From contig FPIT01000007.1 of assembly GCA_900119285.1 (NCBI GenBank), positions 124,001 through 188,000 of the forward strand: a stretch of DNA of 64,000 nt. Direction: 5' to 3'. Every line of letters begins with the position of its first letter. Position 1 is the stretch's first letter. This stretch comes from Prevotellaceae bacterium HUN156. GTDB taxonomy: Bacteria > Bacteroidota > Bacteroidia > Bacteroidales > Bacteroidaceae. The translations under genes were made by a program, and so were the position numbers. Shown piece by piece: positions 18,145 through 26,959 of the stretch. The notes under the pieces were generated by a model, which had not been told where the DNA came from, did no database searches, and saw nothing but the letters and a program-made list of their open reading frames with translations.

Positions 18145-19233
18145 ATGACAAACACAACAGAAACAGCGAATCTGTGTGGTCTGAAGCGCGAAGACTTCCA
18201 GGCCACCATCAATGGTAAAAAGACCGATCTGTTCATCCTCAGAAACCGTAAAGGCTTCGAAGTGGCTATTTCTAACTATGGTGGCGCCATCTGTGCCATT
18301 ATGGTACCCGACAGAAACGGTAAAGTAGCTAATGTGATCCAGGGTCACGCTAATATCCAGCAGCTTACTAGCGGCAAGGAACCGTACCTCTCTACTCTGA
18401 TTGGTCGTTGGGGTAACCGTATCTGCAAAGGTCAGTTCATGCTCAATGGCAAGGAATACCAGCTGGCACTCAATGATGGTCCTAACCATCTGCACGGTGG
18501 TCTTGTAGGTTTCAATGCCAAAGTATGGGATGCTCGTCAGATGGGTCCTCGCTCACTGGCCCTCCACCGCGTATCATCTTACGGTGAGGAAGGCTTCACA
18601 GGCGAATTGGACGTAACGGTTGAATTTACCTTTACTGATAATAACGAACTGGTTATTGAGTATCTGGCTTCTACAAATAAGAAGACCATCGTAAACCTCA
18701 CTCATCACGCATTCTTCAGCCTGTCTGGAACTGCTGATCCTACACCTACTATTCTCAACCAGACTTGTGAAATCAACGCAGACTTCTATCTGCCTACTGA
18801 TGCTACAGCTATTCCTACTGGTGAGATTCTGAAGGTTGCAGGCACTCCATTCGACTTCCGCAAGCCTAAGGCATTCGGTAAGGACATCGAGGCTGACGAT
18901 GAGCAGATTAAGTTTGGTAAGGGCTTCGACCACAACTACGTGCTGAACAAGCAGGAAGAAGGCGAACTGAGCTTTGCAGCCAGAGTACACGATCCTGAGA
19001 GTGGACGTACCCTCGAGTGCTATACCACCGAACCAGGACTGCAGCTCTACACAGCTAACTACGCTACAGGTTACAAGGGTGCTAACGGTGCAACCTTCCC
19101 ATTCCGCTCAGCAGTATGTCTGGAGGCACAGCACTTCCCCGATTCTCCCAACCGTCCATACTTCCCATCAGTAGTATTACACCCAGGACAGCAATATAAG
19201 CAGAAGACTATCTACCGTTTCAGTGCCAAATAA
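18145..19233 (+). CDS. galM: Aldose 1-epimerase (mutarotase)
   Basis: 362 residues. The substrate-binding GPNHLHGG (about 112-119), the catalytic His in LTHHAFFSL (about 190), GFDHNYVL (about 258) and the C-terminal catalytic Glu in CLEAQHFPDSPN are all present. It interconverts alpha and beta galactose, feeding GalK, in the cytoplasm as no signal peptide is seen. A near-match -7 box (TTACTTTG, 18103-18110) lies 35 bases upstream. galK follows after 16 bases. Unlike many Bacteroidetes galactose clusters, no permease gene lies between. Confidence 0.92.
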   Translation: MTNTTETANLCGLKREDFQATINGKKTDLFILRNRKGFEVAISNYGGAICAIMVPDRNGKVANVIQGHANIQQLTSGKEPYLSTLIGRWGNRICKGQFMLNGKEYQLALNDGPNHLHGGLVGFNAKVWDARQMGPRSLALHRVSSYGEEGFTGELDVTVEFTFTDNNELVIEYLASTNKKTIVNLTHHAFFSLSGTADPTPTILNQTCEINADFYLPTDATAIPTGEILKVAGTPFDFRKPKAFGKDIEADDEQIKFGKGFDHNYVLNKQEEGELSFAARVHDPESGRTLECYTTEPGLQLYTANYATGYKGANGATFPFRSAVCLEAQHFPDSPNRPYFPSVVLHPGQQYKQKTIYRFSAK

Positions 19234-19249
19234 TCAAGCCCATTAAAAG

Positions 19250-20416
19250 ATGATGGACATTGAATTTGTAAGAAGTCGCTTTATCAAGCACTTCGATGGC
19301 AATACAGGAAACGTTTATGCTTCCCCTGGTCGTATCAATCTCATTGGAGAGCATACTGACTACAACGGAGGCTACGTATTCCCTGGAGCTGTAGATAAAG
19401 GAATTATCGCCGAGATGCGTATCAATGGCACAGAAGATACTGTGATGGCATACGCTATCGACCTGAAAGACCGTGTAGATTTTAAGCTATCTGATCCAGA
19501 AGGTCCAAAAACATCTTGGGCACGCTATGTATATGGTGTGGCTTTGGAGATGAAAAAACTCGGTGTACCTGTGAAGGGCTTTAACATTGCCTTTGCTGGC
19601 GATGTACCCCTCGGAGCAGGAATGTCTTCAAGTGCTGCTATGGAGAGTTGTTTTGCTTACGGACTTAACGACTTGTTTGGCGAGAATAAGGTTAGCCAGT
19701 GGGATATGGTATTGGCAGGACAAGCTACAGAGCACAACTATTGTGGTGTCAACTGTGGTATCATGGATCAGTTTGCCTCCGTATTTGGTAAGGCTGGTTG
19801 CCTAATGCGCTTAGACTGTCGCAGTCGTGAGTTCGAATACTTCCCCTTCAAGCCCGACGGATACCGTTTGGTACTTCTCGACAGCGTTGTCAAGCATCAG
19901 TTGGCAGGCTCACCCTACAACGATCGACGCAACTCATGCGAGAATGTAGTCAAGCACATCGCAGCCAAGCATCCAGAAGCACAGTTTGAAACACTGCGCG
20001 ACTGCACTTGGGAACAGCTTGAGGAAGTAAAAAGCGAAATTAGCGAAGAGGACTATCGTCGTGCCAAATTCGTGTTGGGCGAGAAAGACCGCGTATTAGC
20101 AGTCTGTGATGCCCTTAACGAAGGCGACTACGAGAAGGTTGGTCAGTTGATGTATCAAACCCACGAAGGCCTCTCTAAGGAATATGAAGTATCATGCGAA
20201 GAGCTTGATTACCTCAACGATATTGCCAAAGAGAACGGTGTGACTGGTTCGCGCATCATGGGCGGAGGATTTGGTGGATGTACCATTAACCTCGTACGCA
20301 ACGACCTCTACGACCAGTTTGTTGCTGATGCCAAGAAGCGCTTCAACGAGAAATATGGTCATGAGCCAAAAGTCTATGATGTTGTCATTGGCGATGGTTC
20401 GCGCAGACTCTGCTAA
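19250..20416 (+). CDS. galK: Galactokinase
   Basis: 388 residues (387 if the second of two adjacent ATGs, at 19253, is used). GHMP-kinase motifs are clear: the galactokinase signature GRINLIGEHTDYNGG (about 26-40), the phosphate loop PLGAGMSSSAAME and the C-terminal GSRIMGGGFGGCT. It makes galactose-1-phosphate in the Leloir pathway. It forms an operon with galM and ends at a terminator shared with convergent xylB. Confidence 0.95.
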   Translation: MMDIEFVRSRFIKHFDGNTGNVYASPGRINLIGEHTDYNGGYVFPGAVDKGIIAEMRINGTEDTVMAYAIDLKDRVDFKLSDPEGPKTSWARYVYGVALEMKKLGVPVKGFNIAFAGDVPLGAGMSSSAAMESCFAYGLNDLFGENKVSQWDMVLAGQATEHNYCGVNCGIMDQFASVFGKAGCLMRLDCRSREFEYFPFKPDGYRLVLLDSVVKHQLAGSPYNDRRNSCENVVKHIAAKHPEAQFETLRDCTWEQLEEVKSEISEEDYRRAKFVLGEKDRVLAVCDALNEGDYEKVGQLMYQTHEGLSKEYEVSCEELDYLNDIAKENGVTGSRIMGGGFGGCTINLVRNDLYDQFVADAKKRFNEKYGHEPKVYDVVIGDGSRRLC

Positions 20417-20444
20417 CAAGCATTTATAAGAGAATAAAGAAAAG

Positions 20445-20477
20445 ACCGCTGAACGAAGAAATTCAGCGGTTTTTTTA
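20445..20477. terminator. Terminator between galK and xylB
   Basis: A 9-bp stem (20445-20453 with 20462-20470), 8-base loop and T run to 20477. An A-rich run precedes it, so it may also end the convergent xylB transcript. Confidence 0.85.
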
Positions 20478-20498
20478 TGATTGGATTGCAGAGTCTCT

Positions 20499-21989
20499 TT
20501 AGATTCTCTCTTCCAAAACAGCCTTCCAACGAGCATAAGCTGCAAGGTATTCAGCACGATGAGCTGCATCTGGCTCAATAACCTCCAACTTATCCAAGGT
20601 AGCAAAGGCTTCATTGTTGTCCTTATAGATACCAGCACCAATACCAGCACCCTTAGCAGCACCCACACTACCATCGGTGTCGTAGAGTTCGATAGTAGCA
20701 CCACTAACACCAGCAAGAGTATTACGGAAGAGTGGAGAAAGGAACATGTTAGCCTTACCTGCGTGAATCTTCTGGATATCCATACCCATCTGCTGCATGA
20801 TTTCCATACCATAGCAGAATGAGAAGACGATACCCTCTTGAGCAGCACGTACCAAGTGAGCCTTGTTATGCTTGTTGAAACTCAAGCCATTGACAGAACA
20901 GCCAATCTCCTTATTCTCCAACAGACGCTCTGCACCATTACCAAATGGAACGATAGTAACACCCTCACTACCAATGGGCACACTAGCAGCCAAGTCGTTC
21001 ATCTCAGCATAGCTTACATCAGGAGTAATGTTGCGATGTACCCAAGCATTGAGGATACCAGTACCATTTACACAAAGCAGTACACCAAGACGAGTCTGTT
21101 CTGCAGTATGATTGACGTGAGCAAAAGTATTTACGCGGCTCTTAGGATCGTAGTTAACATCACCAAGAACACCATATACAACGCCACTAGTACCCGCAGT
21201 AGCTGCAATCTCACCAGGGTTAAGAACATTCAGAGAGAGCGCATTGTTAGGCTGGTCACCACCACGATAAGTAATCGGTGTGCCTGCTTTCAGACCTAAC
21301 TCAGCAGCGGCCTCTGCACATACTTCGCTCTGTACGCTGAAGGTGGGAACAATATCACTGATGAGAGAATCATCAAAGCCATAGTACTTCATCAGGAAGT
21401 CTGCCACACGATTGTTCTTGAAATCCCAGAACATACCCTCAGACAAACCACTAACAGTGGTATTTGCAACACCAGAAAGGCGCATTGCAATATAGTCACC
21501 AGGAAGCATGATCTTATAAATCTTCTCAAAGACCTCTGGTTCATTCTCCTTAACCCATGCCAACTTAGCAGCAGTGAAGTTACCAGGAGAGTTAAGCAGG
21601 TGGCTCAGACATTGCTCTGAACCTAATTCCTTGAAAGCCTTTTCTCCATAAGGAACAGCACGTGAGTCGCACCAGATAATAGAAGGGCGAAGAGCCTTCA
21701 GATTCTTGTCAACACAAACCAAGCCGTGCATCTGGTAAGAGATACCTATAGCCTTAATATCTTCAGCAGTAGCACCTGCATCAGCCATAATCTTACGCAG
21801 AGCCAGTTTGGCATTGTCCCACCACATCTGAGGATCCTGCTCAGCCCAACCAGCCTTAACAGCCATAATGGGAGCCTCTTTCTCAGGATAGAAAGCGGTA
21901 GCCACACATTTTCCACTATCTGCGTTCACGAGTGATGCTTTAACAGACGAACTGCCTACATCGAAACCTAATAAATAACGATTTGCCAT
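20499..21989 (-). CDS. xylB: Xylulokinase
   Basis: 496 residues, the normal length for the family. The N-terminal ATP-binding GFDVGSSSVKASLV (8-21), the substrate region SYQMHGLVCVD and IIWCDSRA, and the C-terminal GGDQPNNAL and TAGTSGVVYG blocks match bacterial XylB. It phosphorylates D-xylulose to xylulose-5-phosphate for the pentose phosphate pathway. No xylA or xylose transporter is adjacent. No convincing TAnnTTTG box was found upstream. It is convergent with galK. Confidence 0.88.
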   Translation of the reverse strand: MANRYLLGFDVGSSSVKASLVNADSGKCVATAFYPEKEAPIMAVKAGWAEQDPQMWWDNAKLALRKIMADAGATAEDIKAIGISYQMHGLVCVDKNLKALRPSIIWCDSRAVPYGEKAFKELGSEQCLSHLLNSPGNFTAAKLAWVKENEPEVFEKIYKIMLPGDYIAMRLSGVANTTVSGLSEGMFWDFKNNRVADFLMKYYGFDDSLISDIVPTFSVQSEVCAEAAAELGLKAGTPITYRGGDQPNNALSLNVLNPGEIAATAGTSGVVYGVLGDVNYDPKSRVNTFAHVNHTAEQTRLGVLLCVNGTGILNAWVHRNITPDVSYAEMNDLAASVPIGSEGVTIVPFGNGAERLLENKEIGCSVNGLSFNKHNKAHLVRAAQEGIVFSFCYGMEIMQQMGMDIQKIHAGKANMFLSPLFRNTLAGVSGATIELYDTDGSVGAAKGAGIGAGIYKDNNEAFATLDKLEVIEPDAAHRAEYLAAYARWKAVLEERI

Positions 21990-22110
21990 AATGTTGTTAA
22001 ATATATAAAATATGTCTTTTTACGATTCCTTTCGTTTTCCACTACAAATTTCCTCAATAATTTTATAAAAACCAACATTTTTACACTTTTTCATTATTTT
22101 TTTATCTTTA

Positions 22111-22144
22111 TTTGACTTCAATTAAAAGTTTTTTTTTACCTTTG
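22111..22144 (+). promoter_or_regulatory. sigma-ABfr promoter at the head of the polysaccharide locus
   Basis: TTTG at 22111-22114, 22 bases, TACCTTTG at 22137-22144, 41 bases before the response-regulator ATG. Confidence 0.7.
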
Positions 22145-22185
22145 CACATTAGATAAGACAATATTTAGCTAGTTTTGTTTGATAT

Positions 22186-22554
22186 ATGAAAAAGAAAATA
22201 CTAATACTTGATGACAAAGAGACAATCGCAAAGGTTCTCTCGATTTACCTAATGAGCGACTATGACGTTCAATGGCTGCCCGATGGTTTACAAGGTGTCA
22301 AATGGTTACAAGCTGGAAATACCCCAGACTTAATTATTTCTGACATACGTATGCCAGGCATGCGCGGTGACGATTTCTTGGAATGGATTAAGCAGAACGA
22401 GTTATTCCGTCACATTCCTGTCATCATGCTATCAAGTGAAGACTCTACCAGTGAGCGAATCCGTCTATTGGAGATTGGTGCTGTCGACTACATTGTTAAG
22501 CCATTCAATCCTATGGAATTGAAGATTCGTGTCAAGAAAATCCTCCCCAATTAA
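22186..22554 (+). CDS. Single-domain response regulator (receiver only)
   Basis: 122 residues, all receiver domain. The acid pocket Asp9-Asp10, the phospho-acceptor Asp53 in LIISDIRMP, Ser83/84 and Lys105 in VKPF are all present, so phosphorylation is expected. There is no output domain, so it must act through a partner. It heads the polysaccharide operon, 24 bases before a sugar-phosphate transferase whose N terminus is itself a receiver-like fold; an interaction or shared ancestry is inferred. No histidine kinase lies nearby. Confidence 0.85.
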   Translation: MKKKILILDDKETIAKVLSIYLMSDYDVQWLPDGLQGVKWLQAGNTPDLIISDIRMPGMRGDDFLEWIKQNELFRHIPVIMLSSEDSTSERIRLLEIGAVDYIVKPFNPMELKIRVKKILPN

Positions 22555-22578
22555 TAGAATACCATATTATTTTAAAAT

Positions 22579-23784
22579 ATGATAGGTGTTGTATACTTAG
22601 GTAATAATCCTAAGACACAGGAGCGTCTCAAATACATTCCGGGACAATTAGTCAGAATGACTAATGCCTATAAGGAAGCTGCCCAAATATGTACCCCACA
22701 CGTTTCCAACGAGCACTTTTTAGTGTTCTATGAGCGTTCGGTACGTAATGAGGACATTACCGCTATCACCTATCTGCGTAAAAAGAGTCGCAACGTATAT
22801 ATTGTATTGGTTACAGACGCCATGACTGAAGAGGAACGTGGAATTTACATCAAATGCGGCATCAACGACACTATCCATCAAGAAGCGTCAGTCACAGAGC
22901 TTAACAAGAAAATACAGTTCATTTCCGATCGCGAGAACGTTCTGTTTTCTGAAAAAGCGCCCATACACGGAATTCTTAAATTCAAGATACCAATATGGAA
23001 AAGACTGTTTGACATTGTATTCTCCACACTTGCCATCATTTTACTCTCACCAATATTCATATTAACGGCAATTGCCATCAAACTAGAGAGTAAAGGTCCT
23101 GTATTGTTTAAGTCGAAACGCGTAGGAACAAACTACAAGATTTTTGACTTTCTCAAGTTCCGCAGTATGTATGTTGACGCAGAACACCAATTAAAAGAAC
23201 TCAGTAAGGATCATAATCAATATACTGAGTCTTCTCATCCTGACGAACCTAAGACCACTATTACTGCCCCACTTGGAGATCAAGCAGAGATGGCTATGAT
23301 GGATCAAGGAATGGAATCGGAGATGATGATTAGCGATGAAGAAATTATGCTGGTTGGTGATGACTTCGTAGTAGCAGAGAGCGACTTCAACAAACAGAAG
23401 GCGGAAGAAATCAATAATGCATTTATCAAAATTGAAGACGACCCACGCGTTACTAAGGTCGGCAAATTCATTCGAAAATTCAGTATTGACGAACTTCCTC
23501 AGCTGTTTAATATCCTCAAAGGTGACATGTCGATAGTTGGTAATCGTCCTTTGCCACTCTATGAAGCAGAAAAACTTACTGCTGATTCAAGCATTGATCG
23601 CTTCATGGCTCCTGCCGGTTTGACAGGCCTATGGCAAGTCGAGGAACGTGGTCGTGGAGGCACGATGTCTGCCGAAGAGCGTAAACAATTAGACATCATC
23701 TACGGACAAACCTATAATTTTCTACTTGACATTAAGATTATCCTTAGAACATTTAAGGCTTTCATACAAAAAGGAAACGTATAA
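22579..23784 (+). CDS. Initiating sugar-phosphate transferase fused to a pseudo-receiver domain
   Basis: 401 residues. Residues 1-115 look like a receiver fold (VYIVLVTDAMTEEER..IKCGIND), but the phospho-acceptor Asp and the Lys of KPF are missing. A hydrophobic segment (about 140-167) leads into the polyprenyl-phosphate hexose-1-phosphate transferase domain (PF02397) with LFKSKRVG, FLKFRSMYVDAE, the conserved SIDELPQL, MSIVGNRPLP and GLTGLWQV. An acidic, Met-rich insert of about 75 residues (about 205-285) interrupts it, where typical members have a short loop. By family it transfers a sugar phosphate to undecaprenyl phosphate at the inner membrane, starting the repeat unit. The fusion suggests regulated initiation. 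Confidence 0.85.
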   Translation: MIGVVYLGNNPKTQERLKYIPGQLVRMTNAYKEAAQICTPHVSNEHFLVFYERSVRNEDITAITYLRKKSRNVYIVLVTDAMTEEERGIYIKCGINDTIHQEASVTELNKKIQFISDRENVLFSEKAPIHGILKFKIPIWKRLFDIVFSTLAIILLSPIFILTAIAIKLESKGPVLFKSKRVGTNYKIFDFLKFRSMYVDAEHQLKELSKDHNQYTESSHPDEPKTTITAPLGDQAEMAMMDQGMESEMMISDEEIMLVGDDFVVAESDFNKQKAEEINNAFIKIEDDPRVTKVGKFIRKFSIDELPQLFNILKGDMSIVGNRPLPLYEAEKLTADSSIDRFMAPAGLTGLWQVEERGRGGTMSAEERKQLDIIYGQTYNFLLDIKIILRTFKAFIQKGNV

Positions 23785-23808
23785 TAATTACCTAGTTGAG
23801 CATTGCCT

Positions 23809-24753
23809 ATGAACAGTCTTAGACATATTTTATCCACGACACTATTTGCAGCTATAGCATCCGTAAGCTATGCTCAATATCAAAATAGTGGTATTAGTGC
23901 TGGTTTCTTTGACTCCAGTGAAAATAGTACCATCAATTTTTCAACATTCCACTTGCCACCATTGGCCGTACTCTACGAGAATGCAAAGCAGAATCCGCAG
24001 ATTCTCTCACTGAGCAAGGCACAAGAGATTGCACAAGCAGAAGTTGCCAAGCAGAAACGCCACATATTCTCCTACATCTATGGACATGCCAGTTATAGTT
24101 ATGGTAAGACAGACATGTGGGGAAACAATAGTAGTACACAGAGTTATACTACCATTTATCAATTTCAAGGCAACGAGCAGAGCTACTGGAATGTTGGTGT
24201 AAATGTTAGCGTTCCCTTGGAAGACATCCTTGATTTAGGAGCTGCTGTAAAGCGTAAGAAGTTAGAAGTAGACCAAGCACGCATCGCCAAGGACATCGCT
24301 TTTGATGAGCTGAAGAAAAGTATTGCTTCACTGTATATCAAGATTACCAACGACCTCGTAACGCTGAAAACCTTGAGTGAAGGTGCTGCCATTTATCAGG
24401 GAGCTGGTGCATTGAATCAGGAGGACTTCCATCAAGGTAATATGAGTATTGAGAACTTTGCTTCCACGAAACTTTACGAGGTAAATGTAGTTGGACAATA
24501 TCAAAGCATGCAAACATCTATTACGACTGACATCATAACCTTGGAGTTACTTACTCACACGCCCATTCTGACAAATACAACAACAGATATAACTCTTGAT
24601 GACGACCAGATTTCCGATAAGGAGATAAAGAAACAAAATCGTGAAGTTGCAAAGAGCATACGCAAGGCTGCTGCAGAGGAAGAGAAACGTTTCCGCAAGA
24701 TGGAACAAGCAGAGCAAAAAGCACTTCAGAAGTCTTCTGGTCAGAAAAAATAA
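23809..24753 (+). CDS. TolC-family outer-membrane-factor-like protein, short
   Basis: 314 residues from the ATG at 23809 (MNSLRHILSTTLFAAIASVSYA-Q), giving a clean signal peptide; an upstream TTG at 23803 adds only two residues. The body is helical with alternating polar repeats, as in TolC-type proteins (VNVSVPLEDILDLGAAVKRKKLEVDQARIA). It is shorter than the usual 400-450 residues and ends in a charged Lys/Glu-rich tail, so it may be one repeat short or no longer a channel. Position between the initiating transferase and the Wzc-like gene suggests a role in polysaccharide export. Confidence 0.65.
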   Translation: MNSLRHILSTTLFAAIASVSYAQYQNSGISAGFFDSSENSTINFSTFHLPPLAVLYENAKQNPQILSLSKAQEIAQAEVAKQKRHIFSYIYGHASYSYGKTDMWGNNSSTQSYTTIYQFQGNEQSYWNVGVNVSVPLEDILDLGAAVKRKKLEVDQARIAKDIAFDELKKSIASLYIKITNDLVTLKTLSEGAAIYQGAGALNQEDFHQGNMSIENFASTKLYEVNVVGQYQSMQTSITTDIITLELLTHTPILTNTTTDITLDDDQISDKEIKKQNREVAKSIRKAAAEEEKRFRKMEQAEQKALQKSSGQKK

Positions 24754-24775
24754 GAACCGATAACACGTATTTAAC

Positions 24776-26959
24776 ATGGATCTATTCAGATATTTTGTCC
24801 GTTTTCTATATAAGATTCGTTGGTATTTAGTTATTTTGCCAATGATTGCGTTGATTGTTGCATGGTTTATGACACGCAACATGGAGCGCATCTATGACAC
24901 AAATACAACGATATACACTGGTATGATAACGGGTTATAATATCGAAGGTGGAACAGGTTCTGCGGGAGGTAACTCACAAACCAACATTACCAACCTGATG
25001 TTGATTATCACCACAGATAATACCATTCATGAAGTTGCTCTACGTCTGTTCGCCCGTTGTATGATGTATGGTAATCCAAACAAAGACAATAACTACATCT
25101 CAGCAGAGCACTTCCGTCAGATAAATGCAACTGTTCCAGCTGACGTCAAGGCACTTATTAACCACAATAGTGAGTCGGCGACCTATGCAAACTTAAAGGC
25201 ATACGAGAAACCATCACAGGATAATTATCTGTTTGGTCTGCTCAACTATCATCCCTACTTTAGTATCAATAGCATCACTTCACGTCTAAAAGTATTACAA
25301 TTACAAAAGAGTGATATCATTGACATTGGCTATTCTGCAAACGATGCAGGTATTGCATATAACACTTTGGATATCTTAAACGAGGTATTTGCTCGCCAAT
25401 ATCAGCAACTTCGTTATGGTGAAACCAATAATGTTATCAAGTTCTTCGAACGTGAGGTTGCTCGTTTATATCGTATTCTGACAAGTGCCGAAGATGATCT
25501 TATTCGCTATAATGTCTCAAAGCGTATCATCAACTATAGTGAGCAGACAAAACAGGTTACAGCCTTAGAGGCTCAGCAGCAGAATTTCCGCAACGACCAG
25601 TTGATGAATTATACTACTGCGAAGGCTCTGCTTGACTATCTCGAGCGTCAGTTGGGCAATCGTGCGCAGATTATTCGCTCAAATAAGGAGTTTACTAATC
25701 AGGTACGTGATATTTCTCGTATCCAATCACGCATATCCAATCTGCGATTGATGAGTAGTGAAGGAGGCGGCAATAATAATGAATCACAAGAAGAACTGGC
25801 TAAGGCACAGCGTGACTTACAACGTGCGACCAATCGTGTAAACCAGTTGACTAGAGATATAGAAGCATCAACCTTTAGCACAGAGACTGGTGTAAAGGCT
25901 CAAGATATGCTGGAGCGTTGGTTAGAGCAATTACTCCTCTTGGAAAAGACAAAAGCTGAGATGACTGCAACCGATATCATGAAGAATGAGCTGGATCGCC
26001 AGTATCTCTTCTATGCTCCTATCGGTGCCACACTTGATCGTAAAGCCCGTCATATCACTTTTATTGAAGGAAACTATATGGAAATGCTTCGTGCACTTAA
26101 TGCTGCGCGAATGCGCCAAAAGAACCTGCAAATGTCTACAGCAACATTACGTGTGCTTAATCCACCTATGTTCCCATTGAATGCTCAACCCACTAATCGT
26201 CTGATGATCTTATTGGGAGCATTTATGTTGACATTCATGTTTACGGCATTCTATTTCTTGATTATTGAGCTGCTCGACCGAACCCTGCGTGACCGCATGC
26301 GTTCTGAGCGTATCACAAAAATTCCTGTCTTGGGCTGTTTCCCGAAGGAGAGCAATCTCCGTTATCGCCGTTTCAACAAGACCATTGCGGATATGGCGAT
26401 GAAGCAGTTGAGTAAGGCTCTGCTTCCCCACTTCAAAGAAGGTCAACAGAATGTCTTGAACCTATTATCAACCGATTCTGGAAACGGCAAGAGCTATATT
26501 GCACAAGAATTGGAAAACTACTGGATTTCCATTGGTCTACAAGTGCGCCGTCTGACATACGATGAAGATTTCTTGGCAGAAGATAGTAAATTCATTTTGG
26601 CAAAGGATGTTAAAGATCTTTGTCCAGACATACTCCCAGAAGAGATTGCTATCATTGAGTATCCTCATTTGGATGACTACTCTATCTCCCCTGCTCTATT
26701 AAATATCGGAACTGTAAATATGATGGTGACAAGAGCCAATCGTACATGGAAGGATGTTGACCAGAAAGCCCTCAAGGAGGTACAAGCCATGTTAGACGAA
26801 GAGCATAAAGATTCTCTCTTTATGTATCTGACAGAGACCACTCGATATGCTGTTGAGGAATTCGTTGGTCAGTTGCCGCCTTATACTAAGTTCAACAACT
26901 TTGTATACCGCATGTCACAATTAGGATTGACTGCAACAGAAAATGAACATGCCTTATAA
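24776..26959 (+). CDS. Wzc/GumC-like polysaccharide co-polymerase
   Basis: 727 residues. An N-terminal membrane segment (about 15-35) and a second at about 480-505 flank a long periplasmic coiled-coil region, the classical chain-length-determinant layout. The cytoplasmic part has a Walker A-like STDSGNGKS (about 563-571), but the Walker A' position reads IAIIEYPHLDD. There is no C-terminal Tyr cluster, so tyrosine-kinase activity is doubtful. It likely controls chain length and export of the exopolysaccharide. The stop overlaps the next start by one base (TAATG). Confidence 0.82.
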   Translation: MDLFRYFVRFLYKIRWYLVILPMIALIVAWFMTRNMERIYDTNTTIYTGMITGYNIEGGTGSAGGNSQTNITNLMLIITTDNTIHEVALRLFARCMMYGNPNKDNNYISAEHFRQINATVPADVKALINHNSESATYANLKAYEKPSQDNYLFGLLNYHPYFSINSITSRLKVLQLQKSDIIDIGYSANDAGIAYNTLDILNEVFARQYQQLRYGETNNVIKFFEREVARLYRILTSAEDDLIRYNVSKRIINYSEQTKQVTALEAQQQNFRNDQLMNYTTAKALLDYLERQLGNRAQIIRSNKEFTNQVRDISRIQSRISNLRLMSSEGGGNNNESQEELAKAQRDLQRATNRVNQLTRDIEASTFSTETGVKAQDMLERWLEQLLLLEKTKAEMTATDIMKNELDRQYLFYAPIGATLDRKARHITFIEGNYMEMLRALNAARMRQKNLQMSTATLRVLNPPMFPLNAQPTNRLMILLGAFMLTFMFTAFYFLIIELLDRTLRDRMRSERITKIPVLGCFPKESNLRYRRFNKTIADMAMKQLSKALLPHFKEGQQNVLNLLSTDSGNGKSYIAQELENYWISIGLQVRRLTYDEDFLAEDSKFILAKDVKDLCPDILPEEIAIIEYPHLDDYSISPALLNIGTVNMMVTRANRTWKDVDQKALKEVQAMLDEEHKDSLFMYLTETTRYAVEEFVGQLPPYTKFNNFVYRMSQLGLTATENEHAL

